Assembly: GCA_964562425.1 (NCBI GenBank)
Contig: CAZLTJ010000001.1
Coordinates: 1 to 61,634 of the forward strand
Reading direction: 5' to 3'
Length of the DNA: 61,634 bases
DNA from: JAUWMV01 sp964562425
Lineage (GTDB): Bacteria > UBP14 > UBA6098 > B30-G16
The position numbers and the translations under genes were made by a program. The notes below the pieces were generated by a model. It worked only from the letters and a program-made list of their open reading frames with translations. It ran no database searches and had not been told where the DNA came from. Positions 1-8,490 of the stretch are shown here, in pieces. The stretch's first letter is position 1; each line of letters begins with the position of its first letter.

Positions 1-75
1 GGCTATTACTTCTACGATATCACCTTTCTTTATTTTTAAATGTATAGGTTTATGTTTTTCTTTTCTCTTAGCCAT
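1..75 (-). CDS. rplX: 50S ribosomal protein L24, N-terminal part (runs off window)
   Basis: The first 25 codons are in the window. They read MAKRKEKHKP, a short linker, then IKKGDIVEVIA, the opening of the KOW motif of L24, which binds 23S rRNA early in large-subunit assembly. A Shine-Dalgarno GGGAGAT lies just upstream of the ATG at position 75. The gene follows rplN on the minus strand, as expected in the S10/spc order (S17, L14, L24), but after an unusually long 116-base gap. The rest of the gene lies left of base 1, so the length cannot be judged. Confidence 0.85.
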   Translation of the reverse strand, partial: MAKRKEKHKPIHLKIKKGDIVEVIA

Positions 76-191
76 ATCACATCTCCCAAATCACCTAATT
101 TAGTTCAAGTAATCTTCAATATTTCCTTGAAAATTATCAAATATTTATACTAATTATTTATATCTAAAACCAATTCCTCTTATTTTTCAAG

Positions 192-560
192 CTATAAAAC
201 CTCAGGTGCCAACGAAATAATCTTTGTATATTCATGTTCTCTCAATTCTCTTGCTACAGGACCGAAAACTCGAGTACCCCTTGGTTCTCCATCCTCATTT
301 ACGATAACTGCAGCATTGTCGTCAAACTTAATATAACTTCCGTTTCTGCGATGAATGGGTTTTCTTGTTCTCACTATAACTGCTTGAACAACATCTCCTT
401 TTTTTATCTGAGAATTAGGTATTGCTTCTCTCACAGATACAACAATAGTTTGACCGATAGTAGCATAATTCTTTTTCGAACCATGAGTCAAACCAATACA
501 TCTAATTTTTTTTGCACCTGAGTTGTCAGCAACAATTAATTTTGTATTTCTAAAAATCAT
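192..560 (-). CDS. rplN: 50S ribosomal protein L14
   Basis: This 122-residue protein has the usual full length and is recognisable throughout as uL14 (IADNSGAKKIRCI near the start, GTRVFGPVARELRE near the end). L14 binds 23S rRNA and forms inter-subunit contacts with 16S rRNA. The ATG is preceded by a strong TTAGGAGG Shine-Dalgarno. It lies between rpsQ (72 bases upstream) and rplX, the canonical order, and is probably co-transcribed from the promoter in front of rpsQ. Confidence 0.98.
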   Translation of the reverse strand: MIFRNTKLIVADNSGAKKIRCIGLTHGSKKNYATIGQTIVVSVREAIPNSQIKKGDVVQAVIVRTRKPIHRRNGSYIKFDDNAAVIVNEDGEPRGTRVFGPVARELREHEYTKIISLAPEVL

Positions 561-632
561 TATTCACCTCCTAAGACATCTCACCCAGTCATATAGACAG
601 AAACTAAAAGTCATAGTGAATTCATTGGAGAA

Positions 633-890
633 TTACTCAGAACCGACAGCACGTTTTAAAATCTCTACAAGTTCCCACGATTTTGTTTTAGAAAAGAGTC
701 TTGATTCAATTACTTTAACAATATCCCCAACCTTAGCTTTATTCTCGGAATCGTGAGCCTTAACTCTAGATCTACGCTTAACCACTTTTTTATATAAAGG
801 ATGCGGAATTAACTTTATAAGTTCCACCGTAATTGTCTTATCCATCCTATCAGATATTACAATCCCCTCAAAAGTTCTTCGGTTACCCAT
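633..890 (-). CDS. rpsQ: 30S ribosomal protein S17
   Basis: uS17 of 85 residues starting MGNRRTFEG; the OB-fold core VSDRMDKTITV and a KRRSRVKAHD segment are plain. The open frame extends upstream to base 929, but the ATG at 890 is chosen because AGGGAGAAT sits right before it and the product then matches normal S17 length. S17 binds 16S rRNA near the 5' domain. It is the first gene of this ribosomal segment: no rpmC or rplP precedes it, and a promoter-like sequence lies 54-81 bases upstream. Confidence 0.97.
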   Translation of the reverse strand: MGNRRTFEGIVISDRMDKTITVELIKLIPHPLYKKVVKRRSRVKAHDSENKAKVGDIVKVIESRLFSKTKSWELVEILKRAVGSE

Positions 891-943
891 TATTCTCCCT
901 ATTTGAATGTAAAATAAAACCAAGAACAATCAAATGAAACTGG

Positions 944-971
944 AAAATATATTAACAAAAACCCTTGTCAA
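944..971 (-). promoter_or_regulatory. Putative sigma70-type promoter for rpsQ-rplN-rplX
   Basis: On the minus strand TTGACA (971-966) is followed after 16 bases by TATTTT (949-944), 54 bases before the rpsQ ATG. The -35 has the same GCTTGACA context as several other intergenic sites in this window. It would give the ribosomal genes their own start, consistent with the unrelated gene upstream. Confidence 0.6.
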
Positions 972-1079
972 GCAAATATTATTTTAATTTTTGGGAATTA
1001 GTTGATGTTTTCACATTTAGCAAAATTAAAATGTAATTTATTAAATCGAATGTCAATAAAATACGGATAGTATTAAAGA

Positions 1080-2783
1080 TTACCAACTGATTCGAAGGTT
1101 AACTTTGGCATTTATAGACACTTCAGACATTGAATCGGTCTTTTTAAGTGAAATGCTAGTTTTCACATTTGAAAACCTATCAGAGATTATGGGTGATAAT
1201 GTCAGCTTCCAATAACCGATGCTATTGTCATCCACATTAGAATCGTTTCTATCAAGCCTTAAACTGAACGACAACCAGTTATAGAAAGCGTAAATGAGTT
1301 CAGATTTCACCCAATATTGTTCTTTCTTATTACTCTCGGTATAATTATTCCACTTATAATAGAAATTCTCTCTGATATAAATCGAGTTCCCAATTTCCCA
1401 TTGATGAGCAATATAAACCTTATCCTTAGTATCCCCAGAAATGCCGAGACCTTCCCAATTCCGAGTGTATGATAATCGTAAATTATCATTGTTATTGAAC
1501 TTATAAATTCCTGATAAATAAATTTCACCACCATTACTGAGTGAATTTGGCATTGAAAAAAATGAAGTTACACAATTTATCGACAACTTCCTTATCGGTT
1601 TAATTTTCAGGTTAATATCTGTGCCTAATTCTCCTGCTTGATAGGCTTTTAAATAGAATTCATTTCCTCTTGGATAATATTTTTCATATCCTCTATCGCA
1701 AAAACCATCAGAGTATAGAACAATAAAATCGGGATGATAAACCCAAAATTTCCAAGCAATATTGCAGGTTTTCTTTGAAGGTGTCAGAATCAAATTTCCA
1801 CCCCAACTTCCATTATTTAAAACTGCTAATTCATATTGAAGTTTGTTTTTGAAAAAATTATTTATACCAAAAATCGATAACCCATATTGCTCTATTTTTT
1901 CTGAATCCATATCGGCAGATGAAAACTTCCCAAAATAAATGACAATTCCTTTTTGCTCTTTCTGAGAATTGTTCCATGACGCTGCAATTCCAGCCATACT
2001 TTGGGAGGTCTTTCCATATTTGTTTGCTGAAATCGCAAGTTTTAATTTCCATTTACGATGCAAGTACAAAGATGCAAAAAGACCATTTAAGTCTCCATAA
2101 AAAGGTGATGCAAGGTAAGATCTTGCAGAATTCGATCTTTCCAACGTTGAATGTGAAATTTTCCTACCCACAAGCAACCCATATCCCAAATGTGCATCAT
2201 AGTTTCCGAGAACGATTTCAACATCGTTAGTATTATATCTAACATTCCTATATGTAGTCTGTAATTCCAGATCAGCCTGTTGTTTGAAACGATAATCCAT
2301 CGAAAAATCCGACCACCTAAGTTCCATCCTTCCACTATGATATGGATCATTACTTAATGCTGGAGCTTCAAAATCACATCTCTTGTAAATTCGAAAATTG
2401 CCATTCATTCCTTGATCTCTTTTAGGAATTATATCTATGAACGGTGAAATTAATTCAATATCATTGGGGAAAACATTTGCAACCTGTCTTAAATTTTTAA
2501 AAATAACTCCCTCATCTCGTTTTTTCTTAAGAGGAGCTATATCATTAGAATTCACACCAGGAATGATAAGAAGTCTTTGTAAATTATCGTTATTAATATC
2601 TACCTTGGATTCGAAGAGAGAAGCAAGATCAGTGTATTGCTCATAGGTTAAATCTCCAACTTCAAACGAAGCGTATATATCATCTATAGAGGAGTAATAA
2701 TTAACAGAAATATTTTGTGCTAATGCTAATTTTAGAAAAAGAACTAGCAAAAAAGCAAAATGGAAGTTAACTTTTTTTTTCAT
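1080..2783 (-). CDS. Outer-membrane barrel protein with N-terminal helix-hairpin-helix region
   Basis: The 567-residue product has a signal peptide (MKKKVNFHFAF, hydrophobic stretch, then A-Q). About residues 50-120 resemble the tandem ComEA-like helix-hairpin-helix found at the N-terminus of some FCB outer-membrane proteins (DINNDNLQRLLIIPGV). The rest is rich in alternating aromatic/polar strands and ends in W, as outer-membrane barrels often do. An upstream TTG at 2789 is in frame, but the ATG at 2783 places the lysines directly before the hydrophobic segment. The start overlaps the end of the DUF2304 gene by 17 bases, suggesting translational coupling. The function is unknown; the HhH part need not bind DNA in the periplasm. 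Family assignment is by pattern only. Confidence 0.7.
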   Translation of the reverse strand: MKKKVNFHFAFLLVLFLKLALAQNISVNYYSSIDDIYASFEVGDLTYEQYTDLASLFESKVDINNDNLQRLLIIPGVNSNDIAPLKKKRDEGVIFKNLRQVANVFPNDIELISPFIDIIPKRDQGMNGNFRIYKRCDFEAPALSNDPYHSGRMELRWSDFSMDYRFKQQADLELQTTYRNVRYNTNDVEIVLGNYDAHLGYGLLVGRKISHSTLERSNSARSYLASPFYGDLNGLFASLYLHRKWKLKLAISANKYGKTSQSMAGIAASWNNSQKEQKGIVIYFGKFSSADMDSEKIEQYGLSIFGINNFFKNKLQYELAVLNNGSWGGNLILTPSKKTCNIAWKFWVYHPDFIVLYSDGFCDRGYEKYYPRGNEFYLKAYQAGELGTDINLKIKPIRKLSINCVTSFFSMPNSLSNGGEIYLSGIYKFNNNDNLRLSYTRNWEGLGISGDTKDKVYIAHQWEIGNSIYIRENFYYKWNNYTESNKKEQYWVKSELIYAFYNWLSFSLRLDRNDSNVDDNSIGYWKLTLSPIISDRFSNVKTSISLKKTDSMSEVSINAKVNLRISW

Positions 2784-3135
2784 TGTCAAGTTTAGATTTA
2801 AACTCTAAAAGGTCATGCTCAAGAAGAGCAATTTTTTGGGCTAGGGTTTTTATTTTCTCAGCTTGGTGCGTTACTACAATTGAAAAATAAAGAAATATAA
2901 CAACCCCAAAAAATATAATTACAGGTATCAATACAGCAGGAGCATAATATATTCCTATCAACTGAGAGAAATTTTCGAGAAGATCATTCCACAATGAAAA
3001 CACTACCAATAATAACGCGAAAAGTAACCATAAAATCGAAAATCGTTCCTTCAGTTTCTTTCTTCTCACCAACTCAAATACAATACTAAAAAGCCCTATT
3101 GACGCAATTAGAGAAATTATTTGAATTCTCTTCAC
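2767..3135 (-). CDS. DUF2304 family membrane protein
   Basis: A 122-residue protein with three hydrophobic helices (about residues 5-22, 33-48 and 67-87) and a charged coiled-coil tail rich in Leu, Lys and Glu. This layout and length fit DUF2304. Genes of this family often sit beside GT2 glycosyltransferases, as here, where it overlaps the GT2 gene by 4 bases (ATGA). A role as membrane partner for the glycosyltransferase, perhaps in lipid-linked sugar formation or flipping, is inference from context. Confidence 0.75.
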   Translation of the reverse strand: MKRIQIISLIASIGLFSIVFELVRRKKLKERFSILWLLFALLLVVFSLWNDLLENFSQLIGIYYAPAVLIPVIIFFGVVIFLYFSIVVTHQAEKIKTLAQKIALLEHDLLEFKSKLDNEKKS

Positions 3136-3863
3136 TCTATTCTATCTCCTCTTAAAACATTCATTAATAATGCAAGCGTAACTTTAATCATATAAATCAA
3201 TGGTTTTATCCCTGAAATTGAAGATTGACCTCCTAACCTTTCCCGCATAACAACAGGAACTTCAGTAAAAGTAAATCCTGCTTTATAAATATGAATAACT
3301 GCTTCTGGTTCAGGGAAATCATCAGGATAAACTTTTGAAATTAACTTTATTGTATCCTTTGAAAAGGCTCTAAATCCAGCAGTACAATCTGTAACCTTCT
3401 TTCCAGTGAGAATTTTAAAAAGGATTTCAAAATATTTTATTCCCAGCCTTCTAAAAAGTGACGATTGAAAACCTTCCTTTGTCAAAAATCTTGACCCTCC
3501 TATGACATCCGCAACATTATCTTGAATAAGTTCCAGCATTTTGGGTATGTATTTAGGATCATGTTGTCCATCACCATCTACTTGTATTGCAACGTCATAA
3601 TTATGTTCGAATGCGAACTTAAAGCCACTTTGAACGGCAGAACCAATGCCCAAATTGAAAGGATGTCGAAGTACAAAAACCCCTGTTTCCTTAGCCTGAA
3701 GATATGTATCATCGCTCGAACCATCATCAATAACAACGATATCAACAAAAGGCACATTGTGTGATATCTCATCGACAACTTTAATTATTGTTTCAGATTC
3801 ATTATATGCTGGTACAATAACAAGAGTTTTCAAGTTTTCGATTTTTTTTTCATTATTAACCAT
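3132..3863 (-). CDS. Family 2 glycosyltransferase (polyprenyl-phosphate hexose synthase type)
   Basis: This 243-residue GT-A fold enzyme has the N-terminal VIVPAYNESETI motif, VVIDDGSSDDT, and the metal/nucleotide-binding QVDGDGQHDP. It resembles dolichyl-phosphate mannose synthases and their bacterial relatives, which transfer a hexose from a nucleotide sugar to polyprenyl phosphate. No C-terminal membrane segments are present, so it probably relies on the DUF2304 protein encoded directly downstream (4-base overlap). It lies 38 bases after an NDP-sugar epimerase gene, completing a small surface-glycan set. Confidence 0.88.
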   Translation of the reverse strand: MVNNEKKIENLKTLVIVPAYNESETIIKVVDEISHNVPFVDIVVIDDGSSDDTYLQAKETGVFVLRHPFNLGIGSAVQSGFKFAFEHNYDVAIQVDGDGQHDPKYIPKMLELIQDNVADVIGGSRFLTKEGFQSSLFRRLGIKYFEILFKILTGKKVTDCTAGFRAFSKDTIKLISKVYPDDFPEPEAVIHIYKAGFTFTEVPVVMRERLGGQSSISGIKPLIYMIKVTLALLMNVLRGDRIE

Positions 3864-3901
3864 TTTTAGTCGTATAGAGAAAAGAAATATGTGAAGCTTT
3901 T

Positions 3902-4810
3902 TTATATATAATATTTAATAGTCTTTAAAATCCCATGTTTTATTGAAATAGTTAACTCGAATCCAGATTCCTTTAATCGTTTTCCATTTCCTAACGATTC
4001 TGTAACATCTCCTGCCCTTGGAAGCTCAAATTCGATGGGAACTTCAACGCCAGCTTCTGTCATAACAATTTTTGCAAGTTCTAATATATTAGTAGCCTTA
4101 CCCGAAGCAAGATTAACTTTACCATCGAACCTTTTAAGTGCCAAATGTATTAGTGCATCTGCAACATCACTTACATAAATAAAATCTCTTGTTTGAAGAC
4201 CATCTCCGTAAATCTTAATTGGCCTATTATTTAGAACTGCTCTAACAAAATTTGGAACAACAGCACCATATGATGTATTCTTCCTCTGACGAGGTCCATA
4301 ACCGTTAAACAATCGAATAATTGAAACGGTATAGTCAAAATAATCAGCGAGAGAACGACAAAGATACTCTCCCGAGAGTTTGCTTATGGCATACGGACTT
4401 TTAGGCTCGGTAGGAAAATCCTCCGCAATAGGCACAACTTTGGATTCACCATAAACCGAAGCTGAGGACATAAATACTATATGTTCTACATTATTCTTTA
4501 CAGAGACCATTAAAACATTTGATAATCCTTCAATATTAGTCCTTATTGTTTGGTCGGGTCTGGTAAATGACTCTGGAACCGAAACAAATGCAGCCAAGTG
4601 AAAAACGACATCACAGCCAGATATAGCAATGTTTAAATCCCTATTATTATTGATAGATCCAACAATTAATCTGGCGTCATTATTAACATTCTCTCTTAAT
4701 CCTGTCGACAAATCATCTAATACAACCGTTTCAATGTTATTCTTAATAAACCTATCTACGAGATGACTACCTAAAAAACCAGCACCACCTGTTACTAGAA
4801 CCTTTTTCAC
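3902..4810 (-). CDS. NAD-dependent NDP-sugar epimerase/dehydratase (SDR, UDP-glucose 4-epimerase-like)
   Basis: The 302-residue extended short-chain dehydrogenase has the Rossmann glycine motif GGAGFLGSH (residues 8-16), a catalytic serine region SSASVYG (about 115-121) and the active-site YAISK (Tyr140, Lys144). Members interconvert or dehydrate nucleotide sugars; the exact substrate cannot be read from the sequence, and UDP-glucose or UDP-glucuronate 4-epimerase are the usual options. First gene of a minus-strand set with the GT2, DUF2304 and barrel genes, with a candidate promoter just upstream. Confidence 0.88.
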   Translation of the reverse strand: MKKVLVTGGAGFLGSHLVDRFIKNNIETVVLDDLSTGLRENVNNDARLIVGSINNNRDLNIAISGCDVVFHLAAFVSVPESFTRPDQTIRTNIEGLSNVLMVSVKNNVEHIVFMSSASVYGESKVVPIAEDFPTEPKSPYAISKLSGEYLCRSLADYFDYTVSIIRLFNGYGPRQRKNTSYGAVVPNFVRAVLNNRPIKIYGDGLQTRDFIYVSDVADALIHLALKRFDGKVNLASGKATNILELAKIVMTEAGVEVPIEFELPRAGDVTESLGNGKRLKESGFELTISIKHGILKTIKYYI

Positions 4811-4842
4811 AGTTAACCTTTCTTGAAACTAAGCATTTATCA

Positions 4843-4871
4843 AATTAAGGGAAAAAAAATCCGGGAGTCAA
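4843..4871 (-). promoter_or_regulatory. Putative promoter of the epimerase-GT2-DUF2304 set
   Basis: Minus-strand TTGACT (4871-4866), 17-base spacer, TTAATT (4848-4843), 33 bases before the epimerase ATG. The -35 lies in ATTAGCTTGAC, an 11-mer also found at the promoters near 8407 and 37632. Confidence 0.5.
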
Positions 4872-5021
4872 GCTAATCAAGAATAATTATCTTTATTATA
4901 ATGTAGTGTATAACTTTAAAGAATTTTACGTTTTACAACTTCTAAACGTAGGTTATTTTGATTCATAATATACACAATCGAAGGATATATTATTTAAACT
5001 GGATTATTTATTATAAACACC

Positions 5022-5717
5022 ATGATTAATTTCGAATTAACAGATATTTATGCTGGATATAATAATGAAACAATTCTCTCGGGAATAAATCTCAAAATCA
5101 AAGACGGGATCTTTGTGATTATGGGACCTTCAGGCTCAGGTAAATCTACTTTACTCAAGCTTTTGAATAGACTGATTAATCCTATTAGCGGGAGAATAAA
5201 ATACATGAACAAACCAATAACCGATTATCCTATTCGAGAACTTAGAAGAAAAGTTGGAATGGTTTTCCAGAAGCCAGTGCTTTTTGAAGGAACAGTTAAT
5301 GAAAACATTAAGATAGCCAATAAAAACATAACAGATGATGAGAGTATAGAGTTGTTAAAACAAGTAACCTTAACAAATGATTACATATATCGATCAAATC
5401 AACAGCTCTCTGTTGGCGAAGCTCAAAGAGTGTGTCTTGCCCGTACATTATCAACGAAACCGGAGGTGCTTCTGCTCGATGAACCAACATCAGCTTTGGA
5501 TCCAACCTCGACAATGAAGATTGAAAGATTATTAGTTAATATATCAAATAAAATTTCTATTGTATGGGTTACTCACAACGTTGAACAAGCATTAAGAATT
5601 GGTGGACAATGTGCAATGATCTTTAATGGAAAAATCCACTGGCAAGGAATGACAGAAGAATTAATGCAATCTGAAGATCAAATTACTAAAAAATTCATAT
5701 CGGGTGAATTAAAATAA
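5022..5717 (+). CDS. Orphan ABC transporter ATP-binding protein (FetA/PstB-like)
   Basis: A 231-residue ATPase with Walker A GPSGSGKST (35-43), Q-loop VFQKP, signature LSVGE (in place of LSGGQ), Walker B LLLDEPT and H-loop VTHN. The closest visible resemblance is to the short PstB/FetA (YbbL) group that pairs with a membrane protein such as YbbM. No permease or binding protein gene lies beside it: the flanking genes are divergent (epimerase) and convergent (M16 peptidase). No clear Shine-Dalgarno precedes the ATG. The transported substrate is unknown. Confidence 0.82.
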   Translation: MINFELTDIYAGYNNETILSGINLKIKDGIFVIMGPSGSGKSTLLKLLNRLINPISGRIKYMNKPITDYPIRELRRKVGMVFQKPVLFEGTVNENIKIANKNITDDESIELLKQVTLTNDYIYRSNQQLSVGEAQRVCLARTLSTKPEVLLLDEPTSALDPTSTMKIERLLVNISNKISIVWVTHNVEQALRIGGQCAMIFNGKIHWQGMTEELMQSEDQITKKFISGELK

Positions 5718-5807
5718 GTCTTCGAGAAATTAAATTCCATAATAATTTTAAAGAGATCTTGCATTTTTTTTTCAGAAATCGATATCGATTTAGCAGTTGA
5801 AGGTTTT

Positions 5808-7118
5808 CTAACTTCCTATAGGATATATTTCGTTCGGAGTGCAATGAATTCTTTCAAATCCCATTTCAGGAACTTCTTCAATTGGTCCCATAACCATAAT
5901 AACTAATTTTGAAGGCTCAAATAATCTGTTTGCTAGTTGTAAAATCTGTTCAGCATCTACTTTTAGGAATTTCTCTAATGTCTCGCTAATTTGCATATAT
6001 CGACCCAAGTGAACTTCAGTCTCAATCGCTCTAGAAATAACTCTCCACGTATTATCCATGGAAAGTAAAAACCTTCGTCGAATGAAGCTTTTCACTTCAT
6101 TGAGTTCATTATCTGAAACTAAGTTATTTCTAAGTTGTTTAAGTTCATCTAACACACATATGATAAGTTCATTAAGCTTCTTAGAAGATATGGCTGCATA
6201 TATTGCCCAAAAGCCATCTTGTATATAATATTCGCTGAATGATTGAATATTATACGCAAGACCTTTTTTTTCTCTGATATTCTGGAAAAGCCGTCCCGAG
6301 GATCCTCGTCCTAAAATAGAATCAATCATCGCGAGAATGTATCGATGACTGTCCTTGTATGGAAAAGTCCGAACACCAATGAAAACATGACACATTTGAG
6401 AGTTATGATTAATTATCGTTATCTTTCCTTCCGCTCCATTTTTTCTATCATATGTTTTAATAACTTTTCCAACTGGAACATCGGAAAATTTGTCTCTAAC
6501 CAGATTAGATAAATTTTCAAAATTAACATCCCCAGTTGCACCTATGATAACATTTGAGGAACAATAGTTCCTACTCCAATAATCTTTCAGGTCCTTTGTT
6601 ATGATACTTGATACAGATTTTAAATTCCCCATTATAGGAAATCCCAATGATGACTTCCCTAACATAAGCACTGGAAATAGATCTGCAGCCAAAGATTCAG
6701 GATTTTCTATCGATTCATTCATCTCAGATATAACTACTTCCCTCTCAAGTTCTAAATCATGATAATTAAGTCTCGGTTTTGCAATTATTTGAGATAGAGT
6801 ATCGAGAGCAACTGGAAGGTCCTCGCTTAGAACTGAGCAATTAAAACAAGTTTCCTGCCGAGCAGAATATGCATCGATATATCCACCCAATCTTTCAATA
6901 GTTGAAACTAACTCTTTAGCGTCATACTTCTCAGTACCTTTAAAAACCATATGCTCCAATAAATGCGAAATACCTGCTTTATCTGAGGGTTCATCGGCTG
7001 AACCAGACAACACCCATACACCTACGCTAACAGCTTTGCGTCCCGGAATCGTGGACGAGATAACTCTAAGCCCATTATCTAATATAATCTTATCAATCTG
7101 GTACCCGTTTTCTTTCAT
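5808..7118 (-). CDS. M16 family zinc metallopeptidase (mitochondrial processing peptidase-like)
   Basis: This 436-residue protein has the inverted zinc motif HLLEH (His52, Glu55, His56) and a downstream Glu-rich helix (LEREVVISEMNES) that usually gives the third zinc ligand. The C-terminal half matches the inactive M16_C domain. Length fits the single-unit bacterial pitrilysin-like/YmxG type peptidases. No signal peptide is seen, so it is probably cytoplasmic and degrades peptides. It lies 29 bases downstream of hslV on the same strand, so the two peptidases are probably co-transcribed. Confidence 0.92.
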   Translation of the reverse strand: MKENGYQIDKIILDNGLRVISSTIPGRKAVSVGVWVLSGSADEPSDKAGISHLLEHMVFKGTEKYDAKELVSTIERLGGYIDAYSARQETCFNCSVLSEDLPVALDTLSQIIAKPRLNYHDLELEREVVISEMNESIENPESLAADLFPVLMLGKSSLGFPIMGNLKSVSSIITKDLKDYWSRNYCSSNVIIGATGDVNFENLSNLVRDKFSDVPVGKVIKTYDRKNGAEGKITIINHNSQMCHVFIGVRTFPYKDSHRYILAMIDSILGRGSSGRLFQNIREKKGLAYNIQSFSEYYIQDGFWAIYAAISSKKLNELIICVLDELKQLRNNLVSDNELNEVKSFIRRRFLLSMDNTWRVISRAIETEVHLGRYMQISETLEKFLKVDAEQILQLANRLFEPSKLVIMVMGPIEEVPEMGFERIHCTPNEIYPIGS

Positions 7119-7147
7119 TAATCCTCACAACCTTATTTAGCAATCCC

Positions 7148-7678
7148 TTACAATTCGAGTATCGTAATATCTGAATTTGTGTAAATACATATTTGTGATG
7201 CAATACTAAGAGATCGTTCGACAATTTGCCTTAGACTCATTTTTTTACCGTATTCTAAAAGAGCTCTTGCTGCTGCCATAGCATATCCAGATCCTGACCC
7301 TAAAGCTACAATTCCATCATCAGGTTCAAGAACATCTCCAGCACCAGTTATTATTAACGCTTTATCGGTATCTATAGCAGCAAGTTGAGCCTCTAATCGT
7401 CGCAGAATCCTGTCTGTTCGCCATTCCTTTGCAAGCTCAACCGATGCCCACAAAAGATCAAGTCGTTCAGTAAGTTTTTCCTCAAACCTCGATAATAATG
7501 CCATACCATCAGCCGCTGCCCCCGCAAATCCAACAATAACTTTCCCGTTCGCTAAAAAACGTACTTTCTTGGATTTATGTTTTATAACCATATCACCTAA
7601 AGTTACTTGTCCGTCACCACCTATAACTGCTTTCCCATCTCGAACAATCCCAAGAATTGTTGTTGTATGTGATTTCAT
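7148..7678 (-). CDS. hslV: ATP-dependent protease subunit HslV (ClpQ)
   Basis: A 176-residue N-terminal threonine protease: MKSH precedes a TTT run, and removal of the leader exposes the catalytic Thr. The core motifs GGDGQVTLGD, GFAGAAADG, ELAKEWRTD and ALGSGSGYAMAAARALL are typical HslV. HslV forms the proteolytic double hexamer driven by the HslU unfoldase. GTGTGGAGG precedes the ATG. hslU is not adjacent; an M16 peptidase gene follows instead, so HslU must be encoded elsewhere if it exists. Confidence 0.96.
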   Translation of the reverse strand: MKSHTTTILGIVRDGKAVIGGDGQVTLGDMVIKHKSKKVRFLANGKVIVGFAGAAADGMALLSRFEEKLTERLDLLWASVELAKEWRTDRILRRLEAQLAAIDTDKALIITGAGDVLEPDDGIVALGSGSGYAMAAARALLEYGKKMSLRQIVERSLSIASQICIYTNSDITILEL

Positions 7679-7992
7679 TTTACCTCCACACTGCTCAATA
7701 AAATATAAAATTGATACTTTGTAACAAGGTTTTTGTTTTTAATACAACACAAATAAATTCTTCGGAAAAAAATGAGATTTGTCATGTTATTTGCTAAATA
7801 ATCTCTGCGACATATGAATAATGAAATTTGTTTTAAGCTTAAACTATAAGTTAATATTCTATATTTTTTCCAACGCAAAACGCAACTGCAAGAAAAACGA
7901 AAAATAATAATTTTGATGAATAAAAAAGGAAAATTCCTTATTCTAATTAAAATAAATAGAGAAATAAATGTTTATAATTGTATGAATAAAGG
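7679..7992. other. Intergenic region without a gene (314 bases)
   Basis: This gap lies between the hslV start and the end of the response regulator gene. It is very AT-rich. The only open frame (67 codons, minus strand, ending in hslV) has an atypical composition and no homologue I recognise, so I see no gene. A possible hslV promoter on the minus strand is TTGTTA, 16 bases, TATTTT, near 7705-7730. No strong hairpin was seen. Confidence 0.5.
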
Positions 7993-8358
7993 TTATACTT
8001 TACCCTTTCTTTCCAGTATTTGCTTTACTTTTTCCTTTAGTTTGGTTAGATCCCCGGATTTAATGAGATAGTCCTCCGCAAGCCATGTAAGAAAATCGTC
8101 CTTGTATTCGGCATAAGCAGTATTAAGTAAAACCGCTAAATCTCTTTTTTTTACGATCATTTTCTCTAGAGCATCTATACCATGCATTCCTGGCATTCTA
8201 ATGTCAAGAATTACGAGATCGATATCTTCATTTTCAATAATTCCCAAAGCCTGTTCTGCATTCTCAGCTAATAGAACATTGTATCCTTCGTGCTCAAGCT
8301 CATCTTTATATAAAATTCGAATATTTTTTTCATCGTCAACAACCAATATATTAGCCAT
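7993..8358 (-). CDS. Single-domain response regulator (CheY-like receiver)
   Basis: A 121-residue receiver domain only: acidic pair Asp8-Asp9, phospho-acceptor Asp52 (VILDIRMPG), Thr80 (LLNTAY) and Lys100 (DYLIKS). The frame is open to 8397, but the ATG at 8358 follows a perfect GGAGGAG and starts directly at MANILVVDD. No output domain or adjacent histidine kinase is present, so it probably acts by protein contact with an unlinked partner. A promoter-like sequence lies just upstream. Confidence 0.93.
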   Translation of the reverse strand: MANILVVDDEKNIRILYKDELEHEGYNVLLAENAEQALGIIENEDIDLVILDIRMPGMHGIDALEKMIVKKRDLAVLLNTAYAEYKDDFLTWLAEDYLIKSGDLTKLKEKVKQILERKGKV

Positions 8359-8379
8359 TTCTCCTCCTATCTTACGTAT

Positions 8380-8407
8380 AACATAGGTTATTGTCAATTT
8401 GTGTCAA
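8380..8407 (-). promoter_or_regulatory. Putative promoter of the response regulator gene
   Basis: Minus-strand TTGACA (8407-8402), 16-base spacer, TATGTT (8385-8380). The spacer ends 22 bases from the start codon. The -35 sits in ATTAGCTTGAC, shared with the epimerase and giant-lipoprotein promoters. Confidence 0.55.
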
Positions 8408-8444
8408 GCTAATAGTTTCCACTCACAAAAGCAAAAATAATACT

Positions 8445-8472
8445 TTGAAAACCTGTATACACTTAATACTTT
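8445..8472 (+). promoter_or_regulatory. Putative promoter of the DUF3467 gene
   Basis: TTGAAA (8445-8450), 16-base spacer, TACTTT (8467-8472), 18 bases before the DUF3467 ATG. It is back to back with the response regulator promoter. Confidence 0.4.
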
Positions 8473-8490
8473 TAAAAAAAAGGAGATGCT

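Noticed and set aside
7675..7878. 67-codon frame upstream of hslV on the minus strand
   Set aside because: It has no recognisable domain, an odd composition rich in Cys, Ile and Leu, and overlaps the hslV start; the region is better read as the hslV promoter.
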